Positions 1 to 9,514 of a stretch of DNA of 10,468 bases are shown piece by piece. The notes under the pieces are model-generated. The model was not told where the DNA came from. It saw nothing but the letters and a program-made list of their open reading frames with translations, and made no database searches. The position numbers and the translations under genes are program-made. Origin of the DNA: Tannerella sp. (GTDB taxonomy: Bacteria; Bacteroidota; Bacteroidia; Bacteroidales; Tannerellaceae); contig JAIRLL010000372.1 of the NCBI GenBank assembly GCA_031259505.1, positions 1 to 10,468 on the forward strand, given 5' to 3'. Positions within the stretch are counted from its first letter, which is position 1. Each line of letters starts with the position of its first letter.

Positions 1-929
1 CGTATCACCTCGAACATCCCGCCGGCCAGCAGCGTGACGATAATCAGTTCACCCATGTCGTTGACAATACCCGTATTCACCGCCCCCGCCCAGTCCCACA
101 CGGTGAAGCCGGCATCGAACAGCCCGATTACGCCCGCCAGGCAGACGCCCGCCAGCAGCACGGTCACCACATTGACGTGCGCCAGCGCCAGCGCAAGCAC
201 CGCGATGTATGGCACGATCTTAATCCACTGCACATCCCCGCCGCCGGCGGCGCCGCCTCCCTCGCAGTGCAGCCCGTATCCCTGATAAATGTAAAACAGC
301 GTGAGCGCCGCGGCAACCGGCCATACGATACGTATATTCACGATGAACTTGTCTTTCATTTCCACATGCTGCGTCTGTGTGGCGACAATCGTGGTATCCG
401 AGATAAACGAAAGGTTGTCGCCAAACATCGCTCCGCCGATGACGATGCCCGTCATGGCCGGCAGACTCATCCCGATTTGCGGCGAGAGACCTGTGGCAAT
501 GGGCATGAGAGCAGCTATCGTGCCGCACGAAGTCCCCATCGACATGGAGATGAAACAGGCTGCGATGAATATGCTCGCAGGAATCATGTCGGACGGCAGA
601 AAATACAGCACCGCGCCGACCGTCGCATCCACGGCGCCCGTCGCCCTGGCGCTGCCGGCAAAAGCGCCCGCGAGGATGAAGATCACGATCATCAGCATAA
701 TCGTATCGTTTGCCGCGCCTTTACAGAATGCGCCGACGCGAAGATTTATCGACCCTCGCGAAAACAGCAGCGCCGCGACGGATGTCAGCACAAAGGCCAC
801 CGGCACGGGCATCCTGTTCAAATCGCCCGTGGCGATAAATACTGTAATATACAGCACAAAAAACAGACACAGCGGGGCCAGCGCCCATCCGTTCGGTTTA
901 ATTTCCGGTTTGAAGTCCGAGTTATTCAT
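1..929 (-). CDS. NhaC-family Na+/H+ antiporter (C-terminus cut by window edge)
   Basis: This is the N-terminal 309 residues of an inner-membrane antiporter of the NhaC family (Pfam Na_H_antiporter), which exchanges Na+ for H+ to keep cytoplasmic pH and sodium in range. Reading starts at ATG 929-927 and stays open to base 1, so the C-terminus lies beyond the left edge; relatives are roughly 430-450 residues. The translation is a chain of hydrophobic segments (about 14-34, 42-57, 75-93, 116-131, 155-170, 200-216, 238-272). Two stretches fit the family well: MGTSCGTIAALMPIA at 131-145 and FGDNLSFISDTTIVATQTQ at 169-187, which carries conserved polar and acidic residues. The start is preceded by a fair Shine-Dalgarno (AGGTG, 5-6 bp away). 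A short loop at 223-231 is almost all Gly and Ala. It lies 96 bp downstream of the isomerase gene and could be a distant operon member or have its own promoter. Substrate is inferred from the family; a related organic-acid exchanger is possible. Confidence 0.88.
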   Translation of the reverse strand, partial: MNNSDFKPEIKPNGWALAPLCLFFVLYITVFIATGDLNRMPVPVAFVLTSVAALLFSRGSINLRVGAFCKGAANDTIMLMIVIFILAGAFAGSARATGAVDATVGAVLYFLPSDMIPASIFIAACFISMSMGTSCGTIAALMPIATGLSPQIGMSLPAMTGIVIGGAMFGDNLSFISDTTIVATQTQHVEMKDKFIVNIRIVWPVAAALTLFYIYQGYGLHCEGGGAAGGGDVQWIKIVPYIAVLALALAHVNVVTVLLAGVCLAGVIGLFDAGFTVWDWAGAVNTGIVNDMGELIIVTLLAGGMFEVI

Positions 930-1025
930 ATTTCACCTGTTTTCTTTGAGGGTATAAAAATAGGCAGCTTTCGCAAAGCGGGAAATACCGTCAATGTGGT
1001 ATTTTTCAGTCCCGGGAATCTTGAA
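930..1025. other. Gap between the isomerase and antiporter genes
   Basis: This 96-bp gap is the only sizeable break in the leftward gene series. It contains a small hairpin, GCTTT (967-971) against AAAGC (975-979), with a 3-nt loop. On the minus strand TATTTTTA (962-955) is one base short of the -7 consensus, but no TTG lies at the right distance. Whether a weak terminator or promoter operates here is undecided. Confidence 0.35.
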
Positions 1026-1616
1026 TCAGCGTATGCGGCGAATCGAAGTGACGGGAACCGGCTCGATCAGGTACTGGTCTTTATCCATCCCCTGCTGAAT
1101 TTTCTTCACGACCTCCATGCCTTCTACTACACGCCCGAAAGCGGCAAATCCCGCGCCGTCGGGGTTGCGTTTTCCTCCGAAGTTCAATTCGGGCTGGTCG
1201 CCGATGCAGATAAAAAACTCGGAACTCGCCGTGCCGGGTTTCGACCGCGCCATCGACAGCGTGCCGTCCAGATGCAGGATGCCTGTCTCGGCGGTCGTTT
1301 CGTGCGGGATGGCTTCGACCGCGCTTCGGTCTGACAGTCCGCCCTGAATCACCTCTATCTTGACGTCGCCGGATTGATTGTCCATGCGTACGACTCTGTA
1401 GAATACCGTTCTGTTATTGCTGTAAACGCCCTCGTCTACCAGCTTCAGGAAATTTCCCGCAGTGACGGGCGCCTGTTCCGGATAGATTTCTGCCGTGATA
1501 ACGCCCTCCGGCGTCTCGAAAACGACGCGGGGCGACTGCTTATGCGGATTGCAGGCAACGGCAATGCAGACAGACACGCACATGCATGTGATTATTTTCA
1601 GATGCGAACTGTTCAT
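1026..1616 (-). CDS. Cyclophilin-type peptidyl-prolyl cis-trans isomerase, probable lipoprotein
   Basis: A 196-residue cyclophilin that would catalyse cis-trans isomerisation of Xaa-Pro bonds in the cell envelope. The N-terminus has a hydrophobic segment (8-21) ending in AVAC, so Cys22 is the likely lipidation site; the -3 Ala is a less usual lipobox residue. The cyclophilin domain runs from about 30 to 195. Visible family marks are EIYPEQAPVTAGNFLKLV at 43-60, FYRVV at 72-76 (catalytic Arg74), IQGG at 90-93, SMAR at 121-124 with SSEFFI at 131-136, and FGRVVEGMEVV at 160-170. The Trp of eukaryotic cyclophilins that binds cyclosporin appears to be absent, as in many bacterial members. The start codon overlaps the stop of the upstream phosphoesterase gene (ATGA, 1613-1616), which suggests translational coupling. 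The family call is firm; the client proteins are unknown. Confidence 0.93.
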   Translation of the reverse strand: MNSSHLKIITCMCVSVCIAVACNPHKQSPRVVFETPEGVITAEIYPEQAPVTAGNFLKLVDEGVYSNNRTVFYRVVRMDNQSGDVKIEVIQGGLSDRSAVEAIPHETTAETGILHLDGTLSMARSKPGTASSEFFICIGDQPELNFGGKRNPDGAGFAAFGRVVEGMEVVKKIQQGMDKDQYLIEPVPVTSIRRIR

Positions 1617-2800
1617 TTGCGCGGGAATTGCAGTGTTTTGAATACTTTCTGTTCCCGGTCGCGGACAGTCAGGCTGATACGCTGCATATCGACGTCGATG
1701 TCGAGCGCATGTACGTCTGAATTGATCAGCAGCGGGAAACTGCAGTCTGCCTCTCCGGCAGGATAGTAGATATGCCTGTGCAAATGTCCGCTAAGCATCA
1801 GGTCGATACGCGCACGGTTCAACACCGGCAGAAACAGCCGTTTCACTTCCAGCAGTCCGTGCCAGCTGTCGCCCGACGGCGGAATGTGCAGAATGGCGAT
1901 ACGGTAAGGCGCATTCCTGAACTCTTCGCTTTCGACGACGCTTTCCAGCCAGCGTGTTTCTTCCTCACGATAGGGATCATAATTGCCAAGACCGTGATAT
2001 TCAATGTCGCTGTCGGGCTTGTCTTCAGCGCCGTCGAGCACGACAAAGAAGACCGGACCGCAACGAAACGTATAATACGGCTCGCCGGTGGGCGAAGGGA
2101 AATATTTCAGATAGTCAAAAGCCAGCCGTCCGCGTGTCTCGTGATTTCCGCGTGCGTAGAAAAACGGGATATTCGAGGCAAAGCGTTCGATGGACTGCTT
2201 CATAAAACCGTCGAACACCTGTTCCCTGGTTTGCATGTTCGTACACATGTCGCCGTTGAAAACAATGAAATCGGGACTGCGCGTATCCACGTCGCCCAGC
2301 AGGTCGGCGAGCAGGTCGTTTTTCTCGTGCACATCGTTGACGACGGTGAAGCGAATCGACGTTTTTTCGTTGTCGAAAGTCGTGAAACTGTTCGGCCTGC
2401 TCTGATAGACATCGGAGGCGGCCGTTTTCCCGTAAGCGACATTGAAATCTTCGAAGCTGCTCACTTCCGTCGAATATATGCGATAGCGGTAATTCGTTCC
2501 CTTCTGCAGTCCGTTCAGGCGTACGGCATGGACGGTTCCGATATGCCGCCGGCCTCCGATGCTCTGGTAATAGCGGGGACGCGCCCGGGCATAAAAATGC
2601 GTATTGTCGTCGGGGGCCAGTTCGACCCACGCCACGGCGTCGCGATCGGTTGTCCACATCACGGTCGTTTCGCTTTCGCCTGTTTGCTGAAGATATGGGC
2701 CATAGGTGATGCCAAACGTGTCCTGGGCATACAGTCCCGCCCAGCAAAGGAGTCCGAATAATACGTAAGCTGTTTTTTTCATTGTCTTTTTTTTGTGCAT
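1613..2800 (-). CDS. Secreted calcineurin-like metallophosphoesterase (purple acid phosphatase type)
   Basis: A 395-residue exported hydrolase. The signal peptide (MKKTAYVLFGLLCWAGLYA, then Gln) is followed by a beta-rich N-terminal domain (about 28-145) that begins with YGPYLQQ, as in purple acid phosphatases. The calcineurin-like metal-binding domain covers about 148-375 with all the usual motifs in order: NDVH (Asp156, His158), NGDMC (Asp184), GNHE (Asn219, His220), LHIPP (His305) and SGHLHRH (His339, His341). It should therefore bind two metal ions and cleave phosphate esters outside the cytoplasm; the substrate cannot be told from sequence. The first ATG (2800) abuts the yidC stop with no gap. 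A second ATG at 2782 (residue 7) gives a cleaner signal peptide and may be the true start; neither has a Shine-Dalgarno. It sits between yidC and the isomerase lipoprotein in one transcription unit. Confidence 0.92.
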   Translation of the reverse strand: MHKKKTMKKTAYVLFGLLCWAGLYAQDTFGITYGPYLQQTGESETTVMWTTDRDAVAWVELAPDDNTHFYARARPRYYQSIGGRRHIGTVHAVRLNGLQKGTNYRYRIYSTEVSSFEDFNVAYGKTAASDVYQSRPNSFTTFDNEKTSIRFTVVNDVHEKNDLLADLLGDVDTRSPDFIVFNGDMCTNMQTREQVFDGFMKQSIERFASNIPFFYARGNHETRGRLAFDYLKYFPSPTGEPYYTFRCGPVFFVVLDGAEDKPDSDIEYHGLGNYDPYREEETRWLESVVESEEFRNAPYRIAILHIPPSGDSWHGLLEVKRLFLPVLNRARIDLMLSGHLHRHIYYPAGEADCSFPLLINSDVHALDIDVDMQRISLTVRDREQKVFKTLQFPRK

Positions 2801-4765
2801 TTATTTTTTGCGCGGCGGCCGCGGCTGTTGCTGTCTTGTGCGCGGCTGCTGCGGCTGCTGTTGTTTTCCGTGCTGCTGCTGTTTCAGTTTCTTTTCCTGC
2901 ATGCGCTGCGCTTCTTCCAGTCTTTGCATGAAAGAAGATTTTTTGCGCGGTTTCTTTTTGTTTTCTTCCAGTTTCATCAACAGTTTTTCTTCATTGACAA
3001 AGAGACGGCATGAAAGCGTCTGCCCTATCGTGATCAGCGACGAGATCAGAATGTAATAGCTTAATCCGGCCGAAGTCTGGTTGAAGAAAAACAGCATCAT
3101 CACCGGCATGAGATACATCATGTACTTCATTCCGGGCATTTGCTGCTGGCCGGTGTCGGACATGGCCATATTGATTTTGGTGTAGACAAGTTGCACGGCC
3201 ACCATAAGCAGACAAAAGAGACTGAGGTGATTGCCCAGGACGGAAGTAATTATGGGGATGTTTGCGTTCCACGAAATGACGTCGTCGAAGGTCGAGAGGT
3301 CTTTTGCCCACAGGAAACTCGACTGCCTCAGTTCGAACGCCGTGGGGAAAAGCCCGTACAGGGCAATCCAGACAGGAAACTGCAACAGCATCGGCAGGCA
3401 ACCGCTTAGCGGACTGGCGCCTGCCCGGCTGTACAGTTCCATGGTGGCCTTTTGTTTTTCCATCGCCTGTTCCTGTTTGGGGTATTTGGCGTTGATTGCT
3501 TCTACCTGCGGCCGCAACACGCGCATTTTGGCCGACGACATGTACGACTTGTAGGTCAGCGGATATAACAGCAGTTTGACAATGAGCGTCAGAAAGAATA
3601 TAATGAGACCGTAGTTGGCTGTATAGCGTCCGAGAAATTCAAAAATGGGGATGATGAAATATTTATTGATGGGACGGAAAAACTTGACGCCCAGCGGCAC
3701 GAGATTGTCCAGCGTCAGTTCCCCGTCGTCCGAAAGGTTTTTGTCGTAAGTGCGCAGCAGCGAATATCTGTTCGGCCCGATGAAATACTTGAAAGCGACC
3801 GGTTCATTCCCGTTTATGTCGAAGGCAATGGAAGTAATCGCTTCAAACTGTTTCAGATATAAGGAATTTTCCAGTTTGAGCGAACGCATGCTGGCTGCAT
3901 AAAACGCATCTTCGGCTATCAGCACGGTCGAGAAAAATTTGTTCTTGAAACCAATCCATTTCAATCGGTTGGATGTCCGTTCCTCGTCGTCTTTCACTTC
4001 GTTCAGGTGTTCGACTTCGTCGCCTAAATATTTGTAATACAGTCCTGTGTACTGGTCTTCATATTTTCTTCCCTGTTCCAGCCGGCGCGCTTTCCGACGC
4101 CAGTTGAGATCCAGCGTGCTGATACTGGGCGACAGCAGGCCGTTCAACCCGACACCTTGAATGACAAAATCAAGCATATAATCGTCGGGTTTCAGCGAAT
4201 AGGTAAAGTCGATATGACTGTGCTCATTGACAGCCAGCCGCATGACTGCCGACTGTGCATCGCTTTTGACCGGCGTGAAATACAGTTCCGAAGTGTTTAC
4301 GACACGGTTTGTGGCCGTTACCAGCGTAAGGCCGAACTCCGATTCGTCTTTTCCGTCGAAGAGAATCAGCGGTTTGTCATCAAAAGTCACAAACTCTTTC
4401 AGGCGTGCGAAGCAGAGCTGTCCGCCTTTCGTGCTTATACGGAGTTCGATTTTTTCGTTTTCGATTGTGACGAACGTCTCGCTCCCTTCGGCCGCAGAAG
4501 CAAAAGCGCCGTATGTTTGAAGCAGTTGACCGGTTCTGACGGAATCGGGCAGTTCTTCTATTACGGGGACTTCCGGCTGCCGGACGGCGGGAACTGTTTC
4601 CGGCTGCGTTGCAACGGACTGCAACTGTGCAATGGAATCCTGATAGCGGCGTTGTGCCTCCATTGCTTCCATTTGTTCACGGGTCGGGCGGTTGAGCCAC
4701 GAGAAAAGAAGTATGACGGCTCCAATCAGAACGAAGCCGGTGATGGTGTTTTTATCTGTTGCCAT
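2801..4765 (-). CDS. yidC: Membrane protein insertase YidC
   Basis: A full-length 654-residue YidC/Oxa1-family insertase, which places membrane proteins in the inner membrane alone or with SecYEG and also helps lipoproteins. The order is an N-terminal membrane anchor (7-25), a Gln/Pro-rich linker (about 40-75), the large periplasmic beta domain (about 90-350), then the conserved insertase core. The core shows a first helix at 384-404 containing Lys397 (probable equivalent of the groove Arg of E. coli YidC), the hairpin region with charged helices at 405-450, GCLPMLLQFPVWIALYGLF at 455-473 (family hallmark), and further helices at about 503-528, 547-562 and 567-585. A 50-residue tail (605-654) is very basic and rich in Gln, Pro and Arg, as expected for a ribosome-contacting tail but unusually repetitive. 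The start is 7 bp after the pyrG stop; the stop touches the next start codon. Confidence 0.98.
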   Translation of the reverse strand: MATDKNTITGFVLIGAVILLFSWLNRPTREQMEAMEAQRRYQDSIAQLQSVATQPETVPAVRQPEVPVIEELPDSVRTGQLLQTYGAFASAAEGSETFVTIENEKIELRISTKGGQLCFARLKEFVTFDDKPLILFDGKDESEFGLTLVTATNRVVNTSELYFTPVKSDAQSAVMRLAVNEHSHIDFTYSLKPDDYMLDFVIQGVGLNGLLSPSISTLDLNWRRKARRLEQGRKYEDQYTGLYYKYLGDEVEHLNEVKDDEERTSNRLKWIGFKNKFFSTVLIAEDAFYAASMRSLKLENSLYLKQFEAITSIAFDINGNEPVAFKYFIGPNRYSLLRTYDKNLSDDGELTLDNLVPLGVKFFRPINKYFIIPIFEFLGRYTANYGLIIFFLTLIVKLLLYPLTYKSYMSSAKMRVLRPQVEAINAKYPKQEQAMEKQKATMELYSRAGASPLSGCLPMLLQFPVWIALYGLFPTAFELRQSSFLWAKDLSTFDDVISWNANIPIITSVLGNHLSLFCLLMVAVQLVYTKINMAMSDTGQQQMPGMKYMMYLMPVMMLFFFNQTSAGLSYYILISSLITIGQTLSCRLFVNEEKLLMKLEENKKKPRKKSSFMQRLEEAQRMQEKKLKQQQHGKQQQPQQPRTRQQQPRPPRKK

Positions 4766-4772
4766 ATTTTAT

Positions 4773-6446
<1,674 letters not shown>

Positions 6447-6643
6447 GCAGAGGAGAAATTTTTTTTTTGCGTCCGCCAGCGCGTCCGCCCCGGCAGGGCC
6501 ATAAAACATCATACAGTCCAGGAGTTTGAGAAGCGATCCGCAAATATGTTTTCTGCCTGCTTTTCTGCTGTCCGGAGGCGAGAGAATATCTGTGAAAATC
6601 CGTGTGGCTGACTGCGCCCGAGTGAAGTTTCGCAGGTAGGAAT

Positions 6644-6674
6644 TTGCATAATTTCCTGATAAATGCTATTTTTG
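6644..6674 (+). promoter_or_regulatory. Bacteroidetes-type promoter of the aminotransferase gene
   Basis: TTTGC with TTG at 6644-6646, a 20-bp spacer, then TATTTTTG at 6667-6674 gives a full match to the TTG-(19-20)-TAnnTTTG pattern. The start of transcription would be near 6681, giving a leader of about 30 nt before the ATG at 6714. It has the same architecture as the pyrG promoter facing the other way. Confidence 0.85.
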
Positions 6675-6713
6675 CAACGTTTTTACATCAGACATCAGAC
6701 AAGATAACAGAAA

Positions 6714-7913
6714 ATGCCGACAATATCAGCGCGGGGTTTAAGTATGCCGGAATCCCCCATCCGCAAGCTTGTGCCGTTAGCCAACATGGCTAAGGCCAGA
6801 GGAATTAAAGTATATCACCTGAATATCGGCCAGCCCGATTTGCCCACGCCCGAAGTCGGGATAAGGGCGGCGCGCGAGTTCGAACGTCAGGTGCTCGAAT
6901 ATTCGCCGAGCGAAGGGATTCTTTCCTTCCGCAGGAAACTGGTCGAGTATTACCGCCGGTTCGACATACAGGTCGACGTGGACGACGTGATCATCACCAC
7001 GGGCGGTTCCGAAGCCGTCTCGTTCTCGTTCATGGCCTGCCTCGACCCGGGCGACGAAATCATCATCCCCGAACCGGCCTATGCCAACTACATGGCGTTC
7101 GCCATCTCGAGCGGGGCGGTGATCAAAACCATCCCCTCCTCCATCGACGACGGATTTGCACTGCCGTCCGTCGAACAGTTCAAGACCCTCATATCGCCGC
7201 GCACGAAAGCCGTCATGATATGCAATCCGAACAACCCGACAGGCTATCTTTACACGCAGAAGGAGATGGACCAGTTGCGCGACATTGTGAAAGAACACGA
7301 CCTGTTCCTCTTCTCCGACGAAGTGTCCCGCGAATTTGGCTACACGGGCGCGCCCTACATCTCGGCCTTTCATCTCGAAGGAATAGAAAACAGCGTGGTG
7401 CTGGTCGACTCCGTGTCCAAACGCTATAGCGAGTGCGGAATACGCATCGGCGCGCTGATTACGAAAAACCGGCAGGTGAAAGACAACGTAATGAAATGGT
7501 GCCAGGCACGCCTCAGTCCGCCGCTCATCGGGCAGTTCATCGCCGAAGCATCGCTCGACACCCCGAAAGACTACATGCTTTCAGTCTACAACGAATATCT
7601 GGAGAGGCGCAACTTCCTTGTCGACCGCATAAACCGCATCGACGGATGCTTCTCGCCCATCCCGATGGGCGCCTTCTACACACTTGCACGGCTGCCCGTC
7701 GACGATGCCGACGCCTTCTGCGCATGGTGCCTGCGCGACTTCGAGTTCGAAGGACAGACTCTCATGATGGCGCCCGCATCCGGCTTCTACACGTCGCCCG
7801 GATACGGGAAAAGCGAAGTACGCCTCGCCTACGTCCTCAACAGGAACGAACTGGCCAAGGCGCTCACCGTCCTCGAACGGGCGCTGGAAGCCTATCCGGG
7901 CAGAACAAGATAA
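6714..7913 (+). CDS. Class I/II pyridoxal-phosphate aminotransferase (aspartate-aminotransferase fold)
   Basis: A 399-residue cytoplasmic enzyme of fold type I that would move an amino group between an amino acid and a 2-oxo acid. Visible family marks are NIGQPDLPTP at 37-46, TTGGSEA at 95-101 (phosphate-binding turn), PAYANY at 121-126 (the residue stacking on the cofactor ring), NPNNPTG at 171-177 with the conserved Asn174, SDEV at 201-204 with the pyridine-contacting Asp202, SVSKRYSECGIRIG at 233-246 with the Schiff-base Lys236 and Arg244, and Arg370 in EVRLAY, which should bind the substrate carboxylate. All catalytic residues are present, so it should be active. Annotation pipelines usually call this type an aspartate aminotransferase, but the true amino donor cannot be read from sequence. 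The ATG at 6714 has an A-rich leader typical of the phylum. It is 33 bp upstream of the permease gene. Confidence 0.95.
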   Translation: MPTISARGLSMPESPIRKLVPLANMAKARGIKVYHLNIGQPDLPTPEVGIRAAREFERQVLEYSPSEGILSFRRKLVEYYRRFDIQVDVDDVIITTGGSEAVSFSFMACLDPGDEIIIPEPAYANYMAFAISSGAVIKTIPSSIDDGFALPSVEQFKTLISPRTKAVMICNPNNPTGYLYTQKEMDQLRDIVKEHDLFLFSDEVSREFGYTGAPYISAFHLEGIENSVVLVDSVSKRYSECGIRIGALITKNRQVKDNVMKWCQARLSPPLIGQFIAEASLDTPKDYMLSVYNEYLERRNFLVDRINRIDGCFSPIPMGAFYTLARLPVDDADAFCAWCLRDFEFEGQTLMMAPASGFYTSPGYGKSEVRLAYVLNRNELAKALTVLERALEAYPGRTR

Positions 7914-7946
7914 AGCAAAAAAACAAAAAAAGAAAGGACTGCAGCA

Positions 7947-9197
7947 GTGAACTTCGAACGCTTCATGGCAGAAAAAACAGTCAGGTTCAACAGCGAAAAA
8001 TCCGGCTATCAGGCCAGCCCTTCCGCCGTACGGATTGCCTGCGCGGGGATGGCGCTCGGACTGGCGACGATGATTCTGGCCGTAGCCGTCGTGACGGGAT
8101 TCAAAAACGAAGTGCGCGACAGAGTAACCGGCTTCGGAGCACACATACAGATTACGAATTTCGACAGCAACACGTCCTACGAAACCGCCCCCATCATCGC
8201 AGACGACACCCTGCTGGCCCTGCTGCGCGCCTGGCCGGGCATCCGCCACGTGGAAACCTTTGCCACCAAACCGGGAATACTCAAGACAGAAACCGATTTC
8301 CAGGGCATCGTCCTCAAAGGCGTCGGACGCGACTGCGACTGGTCCTTCTTCCGCAAACACCTGAAAGAAGGCAGCACGATTGCCGTCGATTCGCAGCACG
8401 TCTCGCCCGGCGTGCTTGTCTCCGCAAGCCTGGCGCGCATGATGCATCTCAAATGCGGCGACACGTTTCTCGCCTGCTTCCTGCAGGACGGCATCCGCGT
8501 CCGGAAATTCCGCATCCACGGCATTTATGACACGGGATATACCGACTGCGACAAACTTTTCGTCATTGCCGACATCAGGCACGTGCAGCGCCTCAACGGC
8601 TGGGACGACGATGTCGTGAGCGGGCTGGCCCTGCAGGCCGACACCTACCCCCTCGCCGGCACGATCGCCGAACAGCTCTATTTCCACCTGATAGACAAAA
8701 CCCACCACGAAGGCAACACCTACTACGTGCGCACCGTCGAAGAACTGAATCCCATGATATTCCAGTGGCTGTCCGTACTCGACATCAACGTCGCCGTCAT
8801 TCTTGTCCTCATGATGGCCGTCGCGGGATTCACCATGATTTCCGGACTGCTGATCATCATCCTCGAACGTGTCCGCATGACCGGCCTCCTCAAGGCGCTG
8901 GGGCAGACAGACAGCAGTCTGAGGCGCATGTTTATGCACGTGGCATCGCGCCTGATCGGCAGAGGAATGGTCTGGGGAAACCTCATCGCGCTGGCGATAT
9001 GCCTCATCCAGTCGCACTTCCACCCCGTCGCGCTCGACCCCGACACATACTATCTCGACGCCGTACCCATAGACCTCAATCCCGGCGCATGGCTCCTGAT
9101 CAACGTCGGCGTCCTCGCCCTGTCCATGCTGATGATGATGGCGCCCGCCTGCCTCGTGGCGCGAATCCGCCCCGCACGCACCATACGCTTCGAGTAA
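7947..9197 (+). CDS. FtsX/LolC-type ABC transporter permease
   Basis: A 416-residue inner-membrane permease of the MacB/FtsX/LolCE superfamily. It has one N-terminal membrane helix (about 28-50), a large periplasmic domain (about 52-275) and three C-terminal helices (about 278-305, 330-355 and 381-402). The cytoplasmic helix after the second membrane segment, ERVRMTGLLKALGQTDSSLR at 307-326, is the superfamily's contact point for the ATPase. The ending ARIRPARTIRFE also matches the usual 'I-x-P-x-x-x-I/L-R-x-E' tail. Family members move lipoproteins to the outer membrane or transmit ATP-driven force to periplasmic proteins. A GTG at 7947 is chosen as start because AAAGGA lies 8 bp upstream and the reading begins at the conserved N-terminus. 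No ATPase gene is adjacent, so its partner is encoded elsewhere. Probably co-transcribed with the aminotransferase; no functional link is evident. Whether it is the LolC/E protein or a paralogue is unresolved. Confidence 0.9.
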   Translation: MNFERFMAEKTVRFNSEKSGYQASPSAVRIACAGMALGLATMILAVAVVTGFKNEVRDRVTGFGAHIQITNFDSNTSYETAPIIADDTLLALLRAWPGIRHVETFATKPGILKTETDFQGIVLKGVGRDCDWSFFRKHLKEGSTIAVDSQHVSPGVLVSASLARMMHLKCGDTFLACFLQDGIRVRKFRIHGIYDTGYTDCDKLFVIADIRHVQRLNGWDDDVVSGLALQADTYPLAGTIAEQLYFHLIDKTHHEGNTYYVRTVEELNPMIFQWLSVLDINVAVILVLMMAVAGFTMISGLLIIILERVRMTGLLKALGQTDSSLRRMFMHVASRLIGRGMVWGNLIALAICLIQSHFHPVALDPDTYYLDAVPIDLNPGAWLLINVGVLALSMLMMMAPACLVARIRPARTIRFE

Positions 9198-9352
9198 AAA
9201 CCGCCCCCCCGGCGCATGCGCTTCGAACACCTCGAACCGAAATCGAACGTACTGTAAAAGATCGGGAAAAAACAATGCGGCGAGAGAAAATTTGTTTTTA
9301 CGGGAAAAACGCATTAAATTTGCAGCGGTAAAATAAAAAAACAAATAACAGA
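9198..9352. other. Intergenic region between the permease and the small-protein gene
   Basis: This 155-bp region has a C7 run (9204-9210), a perfect 10-bp palindrome GCGCATGCGC (9212-9221), three TCGAAC copies starting at 9223, 9232 and 9243, and the promoter at 9292-9322. No convincing rho-independent terminator for the permease transcript is visible. Confidence 0.5.
9292..9322 (+). promoter_or_regulatory. Bacteroidetes-type promoter of the small-protein/GNAT pair
   Basis: TTG at 9292-9294, a 20-bp spacer and TAAATTTG at 9315-9322 match the phylum's promoter consensus completely. The start of transcription should be near 9329, giving a leader of about 25 nt before the ATG at 9353. A dedicated promoter shows the pair is transcribed separately from the upstream permease gene. 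Confidence 0.85.
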
Positions 9353-9514
9353 ATGGCACGACCGATAAAAGAAACGCCCGTACTGTATGGCAAGGATGCC
9401 AGACAGTTTGAGCAACAGATGAAAGAATGTAAACCTCTTTCGTGCGAGCGTAAGGCGGAAATGGAAAAGAATTACGCGACCTTCAAGAAAATAGCGCAAT
9501 TCCCTTTGCCGTGA
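9353..9514 (+). CDS. Small basic protein upstream of a GNAT gene (possible antitoxin)
   Basis: A 53-residue protein reading MARPIKETPVLYGKDARQFE at its start and ending in KKIAQFPLP. I recall similar short proteins opening with MARPIKETP and a GKDAR/GEDAR motif as common in Bacteroidales, often directly before GNAT acetyltransferase genes, but I cannot confirm this by search. About a third of its residues are charged and residues 14-48 look helical; no signal peptide or membrane segment is present. Its stop (TGA 9512-9514) overlaps the next start (ATG 9514-9516), so the two are translationally coupled. Position and size resemble an antitoxin, but I see no ribbon-helix-helix (DUF1778) pattern of the known GNAT-toxin partners. 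Reality of the gene is well supported by promoter, coupling and codon use; the antitoxin role is inference. Confidence 0.8.
   Translation: MARPIKETPVLYGKDARQFEQQMKECKPLSCERKAEMEKNYATFKKIAQFPLP

Noticed and set aside
967..979. Hairpin GCTTT/AAAGC as a terminator before the antiporter gene
   Set aside because: The stem is only 5 bp, mostly A-T, and the following T run is interrupted, so it is too weak to call.
177..1334. A 385-residue plus-strand open frame at the left end
   Set aside because: It runs opposite the antiporter and isomerase genes and across their gap. Its Arg/His-rich translation has no recognisable motif.
1772..2761. A 329-residue plus-strand open frame opposite the phosphoesterase
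   Set aside because: It is antisense to a complete enzyme with all metal ligands; no promoter or family similarity supports it.
6547..6612. A 21-codon frame in the divergent intergenic region
   Set aside because: It has no Shine-Dalgarno, no promoter at the right distance, and no plausible sequence character.
7581..9359. A 592-residue open frame on the minus strand opposite the aminotransferase and permease genes
   Set aside because: It is the mirror of strongly coding plus-strand genes whose G/C-ending codons suppress stops on the other strand. The translation is rich in Asp, Glu, His, Gly and Val with no domain look, and the plus-strand proteins carry all the family motifs.
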